Shown here piece after piece: positions 1-8,552 of a DNA stretch of 64,000 nucleotides; the stretch's first letter is position 1, and each line of letters opens with the position of its first letter. The position numbers were made by a program, and so were the translations under genes. The stretch lies in assembly GCF_004348525.1 (NCBI RefSeq), contig NZ_SMKG01000005.1, positions 32,128-96,127 on the forward strand, in the 5' to 3' direction. Under the pieces are notes generated by a model that was given only the letters and a program-made list of their open reading frames with translations, was not told where the DNA came from and made no database searches. Origin of the DNA: Micromonospora sp. 15K316 (GTDB lineage Bacteria; Actinomycetota; Actinomycetes; Mycobacteriales; Micromonosporaceae).

Positions 1-343
1 CCGCAGCCATCACGCTTTCGATCTTGTCGTCCGAGACGTCTCCCAGGTCGTCACCTTCGATGTATGGGGCACCATTGTTGATCAGCACATCGAGGTGCTT
101 CGTCCGTTCGGCCACCGCCGCGGCGAACGCGCGCACCGACTCCGGTACGGCGAGGTCGCAGTGAAATGCATCAGCCCGACCTGGCCCCCGCTGGCTGATC
201 GCATCGGCGACAAGCTCGGCCGCAGCCAGGTCGCGGGCCGAGAGGAAGATCTGTGCACCGCGCTCGGCGAAGGCTTCGGCCAGTAGCCGTCCGGTGTGAC
301 GTGCGGCACCGGTGATGGCGACGCGCAGGCCGTCAAGATTCAT
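1..343 (-). CDS. SDR-family oxidoreductase, 3' part outside window
   Basis: Reading leftward from an ATG at 343, the frame encodes the N-terminal 114 residues of a short-chain dehydrogenase/reductase and runs off the window edge. The start (MNLDGLRVAITGAARHTGR) contains the nucleotide-binding glycine motif in the variant form TGAARHTG instead of TGxxxGxG. A Rossmann-type NNG motif follows in VLINNGAPY. The catalytic Ser-Tyr-Lys part lies beyond the window, so substrate and activity cannot be judged. It reads away from the tRNA cluster and appears monocistronic here. Family assignment is solid; the function is unknown. Confidence 0.8.
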   Translation of the reverse strand, partial: MNLDGLRVAITGAARHTGRLLAEAFAERGAQIFLSARDLAAAELVADAISQRGPGRADAFHCDLAVPESVRAFAAAVAERTKHLDVLINNGAPYIEGDDLGDVSDDKIESVMAA

Positions 344-349
344 GGCCGA

Positions 350-381
350 AGTGAAGCATCTGAACTCTGGTTGAGGTCAAC
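350..381 (-). promoter_or_regulatory. possible promoter/operator of the SDR gene
   Basis: On the minus strand a TTGACC hexamer (380 to 375) lies just upstream of the SDR start and overlaps the short palindrome GTTGAGGTCAAC (370-381). A TTCACT hexamer 19 bp downstream could be a -10, implying a nearly leaderless transcript. The long spacer and palindrome resemble MerR-type promoters, but only a half-site is clear. This is inference from pattern alone. Confidence 0.28.
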
Positions 382-555
382 AGGAACTTGCCAAGATCGG
401 ACATCCGCTCTTCGGCGGATCCGTACGGCGCCGACGGCCTGTTACCTCGGAAGGCTGCCTCAGCCATTGACCGGATTCTCGGCCAGGATGAGACGGCGTG
501 ACCGCTTGGCTGTACGGATGGCTGTACTCGGACCGAGATCGACCAAGGGAGGTGC

Positions 556-631
556 TGGTGGAGCCCAGGGGACTCGAACCCCTAACCCCTGCCTTGCAAA
601 GGCAGTGCTCTGCCAGTTGAGCTAGGGCCCC
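556..631 (-). tRNA. tRNA-Ala (TGC anticodon)
   Basis: The reverse complement folds as a canonical cloverleaf of 76 nt: acceptor GGGGCCC pairs with GGGCTCC and contains the G3:U70 wobble that identifies alanine tRNAs. The anticodon loop is TTTGCAA, giving TGC, and the T arm carries TTCGAGT. The terminal CCA is encoded. It sits next to the tRNA-Ile, as is usual downstream of gyrA in Actinobacteria. Confidence 0.97.
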
Positions 632-673
632 GGGAGCGGCGACGCCGCCGGTCAGTTGTGGCCGACGGTCACG

Positions 674-802
674 TCAGCGCAGGTCGGGCGCGGTGGTCGC
701 CTCGTGCCAGAGGGCGCGTTCGTCGTTGGAAGCCTTGATCTTCTTGGCCACGACGGCAGCCACGCCGATGACACCGGCGAGAACCAGAAGCTTCTTGACC
801 AT
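674..802 (-). CDS. DLW-39 family small protein
   Basis: This 42-residue ORF starts at ATG 802 after an AAGGGG Shine-Dalgarno sequence. It encodes a hydrophobic N-terminal segment (VKKLLVLAGVIGVAAVVAKK) followed by a short charged tail containing DERALWHEAT and ending in APDLR. This is the pattern of the actinobacterial DLW-39 family of tiny single-pass membrane proteins, named for residues near the end. Position between tRNA-Ile and tRNA-Ala supports the call. Function is unknown; the hydrophobic stretch suggests membrane association. Confidence 0.85.
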   Translation of the reverse strand: MVKKLLVLAGVIGVAAVVAKKIKASNDERALWHEATTAPDLR

Positions 803-845
803 TGGGGCGACCCCTTGCGCTCGGCTGCCGTCGGAGGACGTGCGG

Positions 846-919
846 TGGGGCTAGCTGGAATCGAACCAGCGACCTCAGAGTTATCAGCTCTGCGCTCTAA
901 CCGACTGAGCTATAGCCCC
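846..919 (-). tRNA. tRNA-Ile (GAT anticodon)
   Basis: The reverse complement forms a 74-nt cloverleaf with acceptor GGGGCTA pairing with TAGCCCC, anticodon loop CTGATAA (GAT) and a T arm containing TTCGATT. The CCA end is not encoded, unlike the adjacent tRNA-Ala, so it must be added after transcription. CCA-adding enzyme PcnA is encoded at 35656 in this same window. Confidence 0.97.
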
Positions 920-1065
920 GCGTAGCGACGAGCAAGGTTAACCCATCCGCGCGCGCCGCCCCAAATCGGGGGGTGGCTCTGCGTGCCGCCCGTCGCCGTC
1001 GAACCTACCGGAATGCCGAACGCCGGGACGACCGCTTTTCGCGGCGCCCCGGCGTCCGGTGTCGT

Positions 1066-1926
1066 TCAGTCCCGCTCGGCGAGGGTCAGCTCGATCCCGC
1101 CGACCAGGTCGGCGCAGACGTTGTAGACGAATGCCCCGAGGGTGGCCAGCGCCGTGAAGAGCACGACGTTGACCAGACCGATCAGCGCGGAGCTGAGAAT
1201 CACGCCCTTGGCGGTGATCTGGAAGCCGTCGGCGCTCTGCCCGCCGGCGTTCACCAGGTCGGTGAGGCTGTCGTTGACGCTCTGGAAGACACCCATGGCG
1301 TCCAGGGCGAGGTACAGCACCGAGGTGGCCACCACGACCACGATGAAGAGCACCACCGACACGGCGAATGCGAACTTCATCACGGACCAGGGGTCGATCC
1401 GCTTGAGGTTCAGCCGGGCCCGGCGCGGTCCGCGGGACGCGGCCGAGCTCACGGACGTACGCGCGGCGCGTACCGCGTCACCCACCCGCGCGGCCCCGAC
1501 GGCGGCCGGGTTGCCGAGGCCTGCCGGGAGGCCGCCACCGTTCGGTGGCCTACCGCCGGTCCCCGGCCGGGTGGCCTCCGGGTTGGCCGAACCGCTGACC
1601 CGGGCCTGCGTGCCGGTGCTCGCCACGCCGGCCCGGACCGGGATCTGCTGGGTGCTGCTGCTCGACGGCCGGGCGGCGGCCGCTTTGGCCGCGTCGGCCG
1701 ACACTGCCTGGGTCTTCTCGCTGGACCCCTCGTCGTCGGTCGGCTTGTCCGGCGGCGGTGTCATCCCGGGCGCCCGGGTGAATTTCGGGGCAGGCGCGTC
1801 GGCGGGGACCGTTGCGCGGCCCACGGCCGCTCGGCCGGTCGCCGACGCGCCGCCTCCTGCGGCCTCCTCGTCGACCGGGTTGGCCGAGGACCCCGCGTTC
1901 CCCGACTTCGCCTGTGTCTCCGTCAT
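1066..1926 (-). CDS. DUF3566 membrane protein downstream of gyrA
   Basis: The 286-residue product has a long Ala/Pro/Gly-rich, probably disordered N-terminal region (about residues 1-165). A basic stretch (RRARLNLKRIDPWSVMKF) follows, and then a DUF3566 core with two hydrophobic helices, one near FAFAVSVVLFIVVVVATSVL and one near the C terminus. The gene begins 4 bp after the gyrA stop codon and is very probably cotranscribed with gyrB-gyrA. Actinobacterial gyrA is typically followed by such a gene (Rv0007 in Mycobacterium tuberculosis). The biochemical role is not established; the membrane topology is what the sequence shows. Confidence 0.88.
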   Translation of the reverse strand: MTETQAKSGNAGSSANPVDEEAAGGGASATGRAAVGRATVPADAPAPKFTRAPGMTPPPDKPTDDEGSSEKTQAVSADAAKAAAARPSSSSTQQIPVRAGVASTGTQARVSGSANPEATRPGTGGRPPNGGGLPAGLGNPAAVGAARVGDAVRAARTSVSSAASRGPRRARLNLKRIDPWSVMKFAFAVSVVLFIVVVVATSVLYLALDAMGVFQSVNDSLTDLVNAGGQSADGFQITAKGVILSSALIGLVNVVLFTALATLGAFVYNVCADLVGGIELTLAERD

Positions 1927-1930
1927 TCAA

Positions 1931-4450
1931 CTAGTCCTGTTCGTCAGGCTCGTCGGCATTGCGAGCAATCGCCACGATAGTCACGCCGTCCGGAAGGTCC
2001 ATCAGCTTGACCCCCATTGTGTTCCGGTCACGCGTACGGCGTACAGGCTTCACGGGAGTCCGGATGACACCACCGTTGCTGGTGATCGCGAACAGTTCGT
2101 CGTCCGGATCGATCACCACCGCGCCGACCAGACCACCGCGTCGCTCCGTGATCTTCGCAGTCAGCACGCCTTTACCTCCCCGGCCCTGGACCGGGTATTC
2201 CTCGATGGGGGTACGTTTCGCGTATCCCCCGTTCGTCGCGACCAGGACGTCCAGACCCGGCCGGACGACCTCCATGGCCAGCAGCACGTCGTCCTCGGTG
2301 AAGCGCATGCCGATCACGCCCGAGGTGGCACGACCCATCGGCCGCAGCGCCTCGTCGGTGGCGTTGAACCGGATCGCCTGCGCCTTCTTGGAGACCAGCA
2401 GCAGGTCGTCCTCCGGCCCCACCAGCGCAGCGCCGACCAACTCGTCCTCATCGCGCAGGTTGATGGCGATGATGCCGCCGGAACGGTTGGAGTCGAACTC
2501 CTCAAGCCGCGTCTTCTTCACCAGGCCGTTCTTCGTGGCCAGTACCAGGTAGGGCGCCACCTGGTAGTTCGGGATTTCGATGATCTGTGCGATCTGCTCG
2601 TCGGGTTGGAACGCGAGCAGGTTGGCCACGTGCTGGCCCTTGGCCACCCTACTGGCTTCCGGAAGCTCGTACGCCTTGGCCCGGTACACCCGGCCCTTGT
2701 TGGTGAAGAACAGGATCCAGTCGTGCGTCGAGCAGACGAAGAAGTGGCTGACGATGTCGTCCTGGCGCAGGGTCGCGCCGCTGACGCCCTTGCCGCCACG
2801 GCGCTGGGAGCGGTACTGGTCGACCCGGGTGCGCTTGGCGTACCCGGTCCGGGTGATGGTGACCACCACGTCCTCACGGGCGATGAGGTCCTCCATCGAG
2901 ACCTCGCCCTCGAACGGGATGATCTTCGTCCGCCGGTCGTCGCCCCACTTGGCGACGATCTCGCCCAGCTCCTCGGAGACGATCTTCCGCTGCCGCTCGG
3001 GCTTGGCGAGGATGTCCTTCAGGTCGGCGATCTCGAGTTCGAGCTTGGCCAGGTCGTCGAGGATGCGCTGCCGCTCCAACGCGGCGAGGCGGCGCAGCTG
3101 CATGTCCAGGATCGCGGTCGCCTGGATCTCGTCGATCTCCAGCAGCCGGACCAGGCCCTGCCGGGCGTCCTCGACTGTGGGCGAGCGCCGGATCAGGGCG
3201 ATCACCTCGTCCAGGGCGTCCAGCGCCTTGGACAAGCCGCGCAGGATGTGCGCCCGCTCCTCCGCCTTGCGGAGCCGGAACGCGGTACGCCGGCGGATGA
3301 CCTCGATCTGGTGCTCGACGTAGTAGCGGATGAACTGGGCGAGGTTGAGCGTGCGCGGCACCCCGTCGACCAGCGCCAGCATGTTGGCGCCGAAGGTCTC
3401 CTGGAGCTGGGTGTGCTTGTAGAGGTTGTTGAGCACCACCTTGGCGACCGCGTCGCGCTTGAGCACGAGCACGATCCGCATGCCCGTACGCCCGGAGGAC
3501 TCGTCGCGGATGTCGGCGATCCCGCCGAGCTTGCCCTCCTTGATCAGCTCGGCGATCCGCTCGGCGAGGTTGTCCGGGTTGACCTGGTAGGGCAGCTCGC
3601 TCACGACCAGCGCAGGGCGACCGCGCTTGTCCTCCTCGACCTCCACCACGGCCCGCATCCGGATCGACCCGCGGCCGGTCCGGTAGGCGTCCTGGATGCC
3701 GGCCTGACCGACGATCAGGCCGTGGGTCGGGAAGTCGGGGCCCTTGACGATCTCCAGCAGCGCCTCGAGGGTGGTCGCCTCGTCGGCCTCCGGGTTCTCC
3801 AGGCACCACTGCACCGCCGCGCCGATCTCGCGCAGGTTGTGCGGCGGGATCTTCGTGGCCATGCCGACCGCGATGCCCTCGGAACCGTTGATCAACAGGT
3901 TCGGGATCCGGGACGGCAGGATGGTGGGCTCCTTGGCCCGGCCGTCGTAGTTGTCCTGGAGGTCGACGGTGTCCTCGTCGATGTCCCGCAGCATCTCCAT
4001 GGCCAGCGGATCGAGCTTGCACTCGGTGTACCGCATGGCCGCGGCCGGGTCGTTGCCCGGCGAGCCGAAGTTGCCGTTGCCGTCGACGAGCGGGTAGCGC
4101 AGCGACCACGGCTGGGCCATCCGGACCAGCGCGTCGTAGATCGCCGAGTCGCCGTGCGGGTGGAACTGACCCATCACGTCGCCGACGACCCGGGAGCACT
4201 TCACGTAGCCGCGGTCCGGCCGGTAGCCGGAGTCGAACATCGCGTAGAGGATCTTGCGGTGGACCGGCTTGAGCCCGTCCCGGACATCCGGCAGCGCACG
4301 CCCGACGATGACGCTCATCGCGTAGTCGAGGTAGGAGCGCTGCATCTCCACCTCGAGCCCGACCGGTTCGATCCGGTCGTGCGCGACCACGGCGCCGGCG
4401 GCCTCAGCGGCCTCGGGCTCGTTCGGTGTGGACTCGGGGGAATCGGTCAC
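1931..4450 (-). CDS. gyrA: DNA gyrase subunit A
   Basis: GyrA is the breakage-reunion subunit of DNA gyrase, which with GyrB introduces negative supercoils. The 839-residue product has the normal family length. The catalytic tyrosine is Y141 ([10 protein letters not shown]). The quinolone-resistance region reads GDSAIYD with Ser102 and Asp106, matching quinolone-sensitive E. coli residues rather than the alanine of mycobacteria. The C-terminal DNA-wrapping domain has a GyrA box (QRRGGKG) and repeated beta-pinwheel blades. Translation starts at a GTG preceded by AAGGG. It lies 130 bp downstream of gyrB, separated by a hairpin and DnaA-box-like sites. Confidence 0.99.
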   Translation of the reverse strand: MTDSPESTPNEPEAAEAAGAVVAHDRIEPVGLEVEMQRSYLDYAMSVIVGRALPDVRDGLKPVHRKILYAMFDSGYRPDRGYVKCSRVVGDVMGQFHPHGDSAIYDALVRMAQPWSLRYPLVDGNGNFGSPGNDPAAAMRYTECKLDPLAMEMLRDIDEDTVDLQDNYDGRAKEPTILPSRIPNLLINGSEGIAVGMATKIPPHNLREIGAAVQWCLENPEADEATTLEALLEIVKGPDFPTHGLIVGQAGIQDAYRTGRGSIRMRAVVEVEEDKRGRPALVVSELPYQVNPDNLAERIAELIKEGKLGGIADIRDESSGRTGMRIVLVLKRDAVAKVVLNNLYKHTQLQETFGANMLALVDGVPRTLNLAQFIRYYVEHQIEVIRRRTAFRLRKAEERAHILRGLSKALDALDEVIALIRRSPTVEDARQGLVRLLEIDEIQATAILDMQLRRLAALERQRILDDLAKLELEIADLKDILAKPERQRKIVSEELGEIVAKWGDDRRTKIIPFEGEVSMEDLIAREDVVVTITRTGYAKRTRVDQYRSQRRGGKGVSGATLRQDDIVSHFFVCSTHDWILFFTNKGRVYRAKAYELPEASRVAKGQHVANLLAFQPDEQIAQIIEIPNYQVAPYLVLATKNGLVKKTRLEEFDSNRSGGIIAINLRDEDELVGAALVGPEDDLLLVSKKAQAIRFNATDEALRPMGRATSGVIGMRFTEDDVLLAMEVVRPGLDVLVATNGGYAKRTPIEEYPVQGRGGKGVLTAKITERRGGLVGAVVIDPDDELFAITSNGGVIRTPVKPVRRTRDRNTMGVKLMDLPDGVTIVAIARNADEPDEQD

Positions 4451-4486
4451 TGTTTACCCTTATCAGACTGAGAGTCGTTTTCGTGC

Positions 4487-4538
4487 TGTGGATAACCGCT
4501 GTGGAAACCGGCCTAGCTGTGGATAACTCTGTGGACCG
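4487..4538. promoter_or_regulatory. DnaA-box cluster between gyrB and gyrA
   Basis: Two perfect TGTGGATAA sites lie at 4487-4495 and 4518-4526, with degenerate sites TGTGGAAAC at 4500-4508 and TGTGGACCG at 4530-4538. All four are in the same orientation and spaced roughly 13-18 bp apart, one to two helical turns. TGTGGATAA is the reverse complement of the consensus TTATCCACA. Placement just upstream of the gyrA start suggests DnaA control of gyrA, which is inference. Confidence 0.7.
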
Positions 4539-4574
4539 GCGGGCCGGCCGGTGGATGTCCGGCCGGCCCGCCGG
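4536..4574. terminator. GC-rich hairpin after gyrB
   Basis: A 14-bp perfect stem (4536-4549 with 4561-4574) closes an 11-nt loop directly after the gyrB stop codon at 4581. There is no T tract, so it may terminate partially, attenuate readthrough into gyrA, or stabilise the gyrB transcript end. It overlaps the last DnaA-box-like site. Confidence 0.55.
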
Positions 4575-4580
4575 CGACTG

Positions 4581-6527
4581 TCAGATGTCCAGGAACCGAA
4601 CGTCCTTGGCGTTGCGCTGGATGAACGAGCGACGCGCCTCGACGTCCTCACCCATCAGCACGCTGAACAACTCGTCGGCGGTCGCCGCGTCGTCGAGCGT
4701 GACCTGACGCAGGGTGCGGGTCGCCGGGTTCATCGTGGTCTCCCACAGCTCGGGATAGTTCATCTCGCCGAGACCCTTGAACCGCTGGATGTCGTCCGGC
4801 TTCGCGTTGGGCTTCTGCTGCTGGCGCAGCGCGATCAGGCCGTCGCGCTCCCGGTCCGAGTACGCGTACTGCGCGTCGTCGCCCCGCTTGTTCCACTTGA
4901 TCTTGTAGAGCGGCGGGGCCGCCAGGTAGACGTGCCCCAGCTCGACCAGCGGCCGCATGAAGCGGAAGAGCAGGGTGAGCAGCAGCGTCTGGATGTGCTG
5001 ACCGTCGACGTCCGCGTCCGCCATCAGCACGATCTTGTGGTAGCGCAGCTTCTCGATGTCGAAGTCGTCGTGGATGCCGGTGCCCAGCGCGGTGATGAGC
5101 GCCTGAACCTCGTTGTTCTTGAGCACCCGGTCGATCCGGGCCTTCTCCACGTTGAGGATCTTGCCGCGGATCGGCAGGATCGCCTGGGTCCGCGGGTCGC
5201 GACCCTGCTTCGCCGAACCGCCCGCCGAGTCACCCTCGACGATGAAGACCTCGGACTCGCGCGGGTCCGTGGACTGGCAGTCCGCCAGCTTGCCGGGCAT
5301 CGAGCCGGACTCCAGCAGCGACTTGCGCCGGGCCAGCTTGCGCGCCTGCTGGGCGGCGATCCGGGCCCGGGCCGCCTGGGAGGCCTTCTGGATGATGGTC
5401 TTGGCCTCGGCCGGGTTGCGGTCGAACCAGTCGACCAGCCACTCGTTGCAGACCCGCTGCACGAAGCTCTTGACCGGGGTGTTGCCGAGCTTGGTCTTGG
5501 TCTGCCCCTCGAACTGCGGGTTGGCGAGCTTCACCGAGATGATCGCGGCGAGCCCCTCGCGGATGTCCTCGCCGGAGAGCTTCTCGTCACCCTTGAGCAG
5601 CTTGCGGTCGGTGCCGTACCGGTTGACCACGCTGGTCAGCGCGGCCCGGAAGCCCTCCTCGTGGGTACCGCCCTCGTGGGTGTTGATCGTGTTGGCGAAG
5701 GTGTAGACCGACTCGCCGTACGACTCGTTCCACTGCATGGCGATCTCGACCGACATGCCCTCCTCCTCGGCGCCGAACTCGACCACCGTCCGGTGGATCG
5801 GGTTCTTCGAGGCGTTGAGGTGCCGGACGAAGTCGGCGATACCGCCCTTGTAAAGGAAGGTCACCTCCCGCGGCTTGCCCTCCTCACCCTCCGCGACCCG
5901 CTCGTCGAGCAGGTGGATGGTGAGGCCGCGGTTGAGGAAGGCCATCTCCTGCAGGCGCCGGTAGATGGTCTGGAAGTCGAAGTCGACGGTCTCGAAGACC
6001 GTCGCGTCCGGCCAGAACGAGACCGCCGAGCCGCTCCGGTCGGTCGGCTCACCCTTCTCCAGCGGGCTGGGCTTGGAGTTGGTGTACTGCTGCCGCCAGT
6101 AGAAGCCGTCCTTCTGGATCTCCACCGCCATCCTGGTGGAGAGGGCGTTCACCACCGAGACGCCCACGCCGTGCAGACCACCGGAGACGGCGTACGCCTT
6201 GCCGTCGAACTTGCCACCGGCGTGCAGCACGGTCAGCGCCACCTCGACACCCGGCTTCTTCAGCTTGGGGTGCAGGTCGACCGGGAAGCCCCGACCGTTG
6301 TCGGTCACCCGGACGCCACCGTCGGCGAGCAGCACCACGTCGATGGTGTCGCAGTAGCCGGCGAGGGCCTCGTCGACCGCGTTGTCCACGACCTCCCAGA
6401 CGAGGTGGTGCAGACCCCGCTCGCCGGTCGACCCGATGTACATGCCGGGCCGCTTCCGGACCGCTTCAAGCCCTTCGAGAACGGTGATCGATTCTGCGCC
6501 GTACTGCTGGTTGTCCTGCGCTGCCAC
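4581..6527 (-). CDS. gyrB: DNA gyrase subunit B
   Basis: GyrB supplies the ATPase and TOPRIM functions of gyrase. From the GTG at 6527 the product is 648 residues, the usual actinobacterial size. It shows the GHKL ATPase with Glu45 and Asn49 ([10 protein letters not shown]) and the DNGRGFPVD loop. The TOPRIM metal sites are EGDSAGG (about residue 431) and DADVDGQHI (about 503). The open frame continues upstream to 7034, but that extension has no family similarity. The GTG start gives the familiar N terminus ([20 protein letters not shown]). A start slightly upstream (another in-frame GTG) cannot be excluded. Confidence 0.98.
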   Translation of the reverse strand: MAAQDNQQYGAESITVLEGLEAVRKRPGMYIGSTGERGLHHLVWEVVDNAVDEALAGYCDTIDVVLLADGGVRVTDNGRGFPVDLHPKLKKPGVEVALTVLHAGGKFDGKAYAVSGGLHGVGVSVVNALSTRMAVEIQKDGFYWRQQYTNSKPSPLEKGEPTDRSGSAVSFWPDATVFETVDFDFQTIYRRLQEMAFLNRGLTIHLLDERVAEGEEGKPREVTFLYKGGIADFVRHLNASKNPIHRTVVEFGAEEEGMSVEIAMQWNESYGESVYTFANTINTHEGGTHEEGFRAALTSVVNRYGTDRKLLKGDEKLSGEDIREGLAAIISVKLANPQFEGQTKTKLGNTPVKSFVQRVCNEWLVDWFDRNPAEAKTIIQKASQAARARIAAQQARKLARRKSLLESGSMPGKLADCQSTDPRESEVFIVEGDSAGGSAKQGRDPRTQAILPIRGKILNVEKARIDRVLKNNEVQALITALGTGIHDDFDIEKLRYHKIVLMADADVDGQHIQTLLLTLLFRFMRPLVELGHVYLAAPPLYKIKWNKRGDDAQYAYSDRERDGLIALRQQQKPNAKPDDIQRFKGLGEMNYPELWETTMNPATRTLRQVTLDDAATADELFSVLMGEDVEARRSFIQRNAKDVRFLDI

Positions 6528-7057
6528 CCTCGGCCACTTTCTCGCGCCGTTCAGCACCGCAATTGGGCACTTCGGGCGCGGGGTTCGGCGGACAGGACGC
6601 GACGTCGGCGCGCACCGGCACCGGAGAGTCCGGTCACGGGTCGGTACGCGCCGGTCGCCGCGGTTGCCCGCGGATCGCGATCGGCTCGACCCGACGTGGA
6701 CAATGATCGCGGGCCCTTCTGGGGGCCCGTGTCTCCTCGCTCCGCACCGGGTCTTCGTCTCTACGCCAATCTTACTGTGCGTTGGGGGCAGAACCGCCAC
6801 TCGGCACCCTCGCAAAGCGGCTGAGAACTCCGTAGCGGGCCGAACCGCCGCGTCCACGACTCCCCCCACGCGCCAGCCCAAGATCGACGGGCGGTGCCGC
6901 TCGCGGGTGCACCCGGGGTCGGGCGGGTCGAGGGGTCGCGGAGCGACCGGCGGTGCCGTACGTTGGCGGCGGTCCCGGACACGACTTGATCTTTCTGCGT
7001 CGGAACCGGACGATCGACTCGATCGACCCCACACGTGCTGTTAAGAGGTGACCCCAG
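6528..7057. other. divergent intergenic region upstream of gyrB
   Basis: This 530-bp interval separates gyrB from the rightward gene at 7058. I see no convincing gene. A hexamer TAAGAT on the minus strand (6774 to 6769) could be a gyrB -10 element with a leader of roughly 235 nt, but no good -35 accompanies it. One DnaA-box-like CGTGGACAA is at 6695-6703, next to a CGGGCCC/GGGCCCG hairpin around 6708-6728 that could act in the gyrB leader. Confidence 0.4.
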
Positions 7058-7639
7058 ATGGGGCTGGACAACGTCGCGGTCCACTGGCCGCGTACCGGCC
7101 GCTTCTACGATCCGGTCGCGCCGGCCGAGTTCGTCGACTTCGGTGAGATCGTCGATCTGCCGAATATCTCCGCGCCGACAGCCGCGCTGGCCGAGTTGAT
7201 CGCCAAGACCGGCACCGTCCGGGCGACGGTGTACACCGAGCTGGTCGACCTGCTGCTCGGCCTGGAGGGTGTGCTCTACGCCACGGACGCCGCGGCCGAG
7301 GACGAGGACCCGGTGATCGACCCGGACGGCTGCGGCTGGATCGCCGACGGCATCGAACGTTTCGTCGCCGGGCACCGGGAGTACGGCGAGGTGGTCACGT
7401 TCGAGTCGGTGAGCGAGGTGCTGCGCGCGCTGCTCGGTGACGGGCGTCTGGCCGAGCAACAGCTGCGCTGGCTGGACGGGCGACTCGACGCGCTGCGCGA
7501 CGAGAGCGGCGAGCCGCCGCAGTGGAACTTCACCGGCGCCGAGCTCAGCGTCCTGGCCGCCTTCTACCGGCGCTGCGCCGATCGCGGCTTCGCCGTCTAC
7601 GCGGAGTCCGCGGCCCCGCGCCGGGCCACCCACTCCTGA
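7058..7639 (+). CDS. hypothetical protein divergent from gyrB
   Basis: The 193-residue product starts at ATG 7058 behind a GAGGTG ribosome-binding site. It is acidic and soluble, with no signal peptide or membrane helix. Recognisable stretches are MGLDNVAVHWPRTGRFYDP at the N terminus, EDPVIDPDGCGWIADGIERF in the middle, and a helical C-terminal half. I do not recognise a named family. Codon use is strongly coding-like and matches the neighbours, so the gene is probably real. It stands alone between divergent gyrB and the convergent MarR gene, and no function can be inferred. Confidence 0.75.
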   Translation: MGLDNVAVHWPRTGRFYDPVAPAEFVDFGEIVDLPNISAPTAALAELIAKTGTVRATVYTELVDLLLGLEGVLYATDAAAEDEDPVIDPDGCGWIADGIERFVAGHREYGEVVTFESVSEVLRALLGDGRLAEQQLRWLDGRLDALRDESGEPPQWNFTGAELSVLAAFYRRCADRGFAVYAESAAPRRATHS

Positions 7640-7717
7640 CCACCGGTCCGTAGGAGCGGGGGTTTACCGGGATGTCGGGGCGTCCGGGCAGGCGGATAGC
7701 CCGACATACACGGGACT

Positions 7718-7740
7718 CGCGCGGAGCCGCAGACCGCGCG
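7718..7740. terminator. short hairpin between convergent genes
   Basis: CGCGCGG at 7718-7724 pairs with CCGCGCG at 7734-7740 in the gap between the rightward gene ending at 7639 and the leftward MarR gene ending at 7754. Its location between convergent genes suits a bidirectional terminator, but the stem is only 7 bp and has no T tract. Confidence 0.35.
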
Positions 7741-7753
7741 GGCCGGTCAGCGC

Positions 7754-8221
7754 TCAGGAAGCCGGCTCGGCGCCGGCCCGGTTCGCCGCGGCGATGACGG
7801 TGGTGAGGGCGGCGTGCAGCTGCTGCAACTCGGCCACCGGCAACCCGAGCCGGGCCACGATCGCGGCCGGGATCTGCTCGGCCTGCGCCCGCAGCGCCGC
7901 TCCGGCGGCGGTCAGCGTGACCGCGAGGCTGCGCTCGTCGGCGGCCGCCCGCTCCCGACGTACGTATCCGGTCGCCTCCAGCCGCTTCAGCAGCGGCGAG
8001 AGGGTACCCGGATCCAGTTGCAGCAGGCGGCTCAGCTCGCGAACGGAGAGCGGGGCGTGCTGCCAGAGCGCCAGCATCACCAGGTACTGCGGGTGGGTGA
8101 GCCCCATCGGCTCCAGCAGCGGGCGGTAGACCGCGACGACGCCGCGCGCGGCGACCGAGAGCGCGAAGCAGACCTGCTCCTCCAGGGCCAACGGATCCCG
8201 GCCGGCCACCTCGTCGCGCAC
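7754..8221 (-). CDS. MarR-family regulator, OhrR-like organic-peroxide sensor
   Basis: The 155-residue product begins at GTG 8221 after a GAGGGGGG ribosome-binding site. It is a winged-helix MarR protein; ALEEQVCFAL contains Cys18 at the position of the peroxidatic cysteine of OhrR (Cys15 in Bacillus subtilis). Tyr32 matches the first cysteine-contacting tyrosine, but the second tyrosine position is His43 (LTHPQY). The DNA-binding region is VRELSRLLQLDPGTLSPLLK. OhrR proteins repress ohrA until oxidised by organic hydroperoxides. No ohrA is seen nearby; the divergent small gene at 8324 is the obvious candidate target besides itself. Confidence 0.85.
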   Translation of the reverse strand: MRDEVAGRDPLALEEQVCFALSVAARGVVAVYRPLLEPMGLTHPQYLVMLALWQHAPLSVRELSRLLQLDPGTLSPLLKRLEATGYVRRERAAADERSLAVTLTAAGAALRAQAEQIPAAIVARLGLPVAELQQLHAALTTVIAAANRAGAEPAS

Positions 8222-8260
8222 TGCTCGCCCCCCTCGTAGACCGGTGCTATCGTACCGGTA

Positions 8261-8304
8261 TTTGGTGCCCCAATGATTGGTACGCAAACTATTGGGGGCC
8301 CAAT
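8261..8304. promoter_or_regulatory. tandem imperfect palindromes, candidate MarR operators
   Basis: ATTGGGGGCCCAAT at 8291-8304 is a palindrome with perfect 6-bp arms, and the related TTTGGTGCCCCAAT lies at 8261-8274. A half-site ATTGGTA sits between them. The spacing centre to centre is 30 bp, about three helical turns. The pair occupies the divergent promoter region between the MarR gene and the small ORF at 8324, where an autoregulatory operator is expected. Binding is inferred, not shown. Confidence 0.6.
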
Positions 8305-8323
8305 CACAAGGGAGGCGGGTGGC

Positions 8324-8545
8324 ATGAGCGAGGAGAAGCCGGGCCGGAAACCGGGTGAGGGCGGCCGGCTCATGAGGTGGGCGTACCGGCACCTGGCCGG
8401 CCCGGCCGAGGTCCAGGGCGCCGTCCAGGGTGGCTCGGCGGTGGCCCGGGAGCTGTGGAAACAGGACCTGGAGAACCGCAAGCGTTACAGCCGGGAGCAG
8501 CGGGAACGCAAACGGGCCGCGCGCGAGGCCCGCAACGGCGGCTGA
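8324..8545 (+). CDS. small basic hypothetical protein
   Basis: The 73-residue product starts at ATG 8324 with a strong AAGGGAGG ribosome-binding site. A longer frame from 8273 would begin inside the putative operator and is less likely. It is rich in Arg, Lys and Glu, with a GGRLMRWAYRHLAGPAEVQG core and a highly charged helical C terminus (RKRYSREQRERKRAAREAR). No domain is recognised. It is divergent from the OhrR-like regulator and shares its putative operators, so coregulation is plausible. It ends 7 bp before the convergent dciA stop. Confidence 0.65.
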   Translation: MSEEKPGRKPGEGGRLMRWAYRHLAGPAEVQGAVQGGSAVARELWKQDLENRKRYSREQRERKRAAREARNGG

Positions 8546-8552
8546 GCCGCGA

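Noticed and set aside
4142..4166. Possible fluoroquinolone-resistance substitutions in GyrA
   Set aside because: The region reads [10 protein letters not shown], the same key Ser and Asp as sensitive E. coli, so no resistance change is evident.
1142..4471. Very long plus-strand open frame of about 1100 codons opposite gyrA
   Set aside because: It is antisense to gyrA and DUF3566; the length is a by-product of GC-rich codon bias, and the translation has no protein-like features.
4551..6824. Plus-strand open frame opposite gyrB
   Set aside because: It is the antisense shadow of gyrB, composed mainly of Val, Leu, Arg and Asp as expected from reversed codons.
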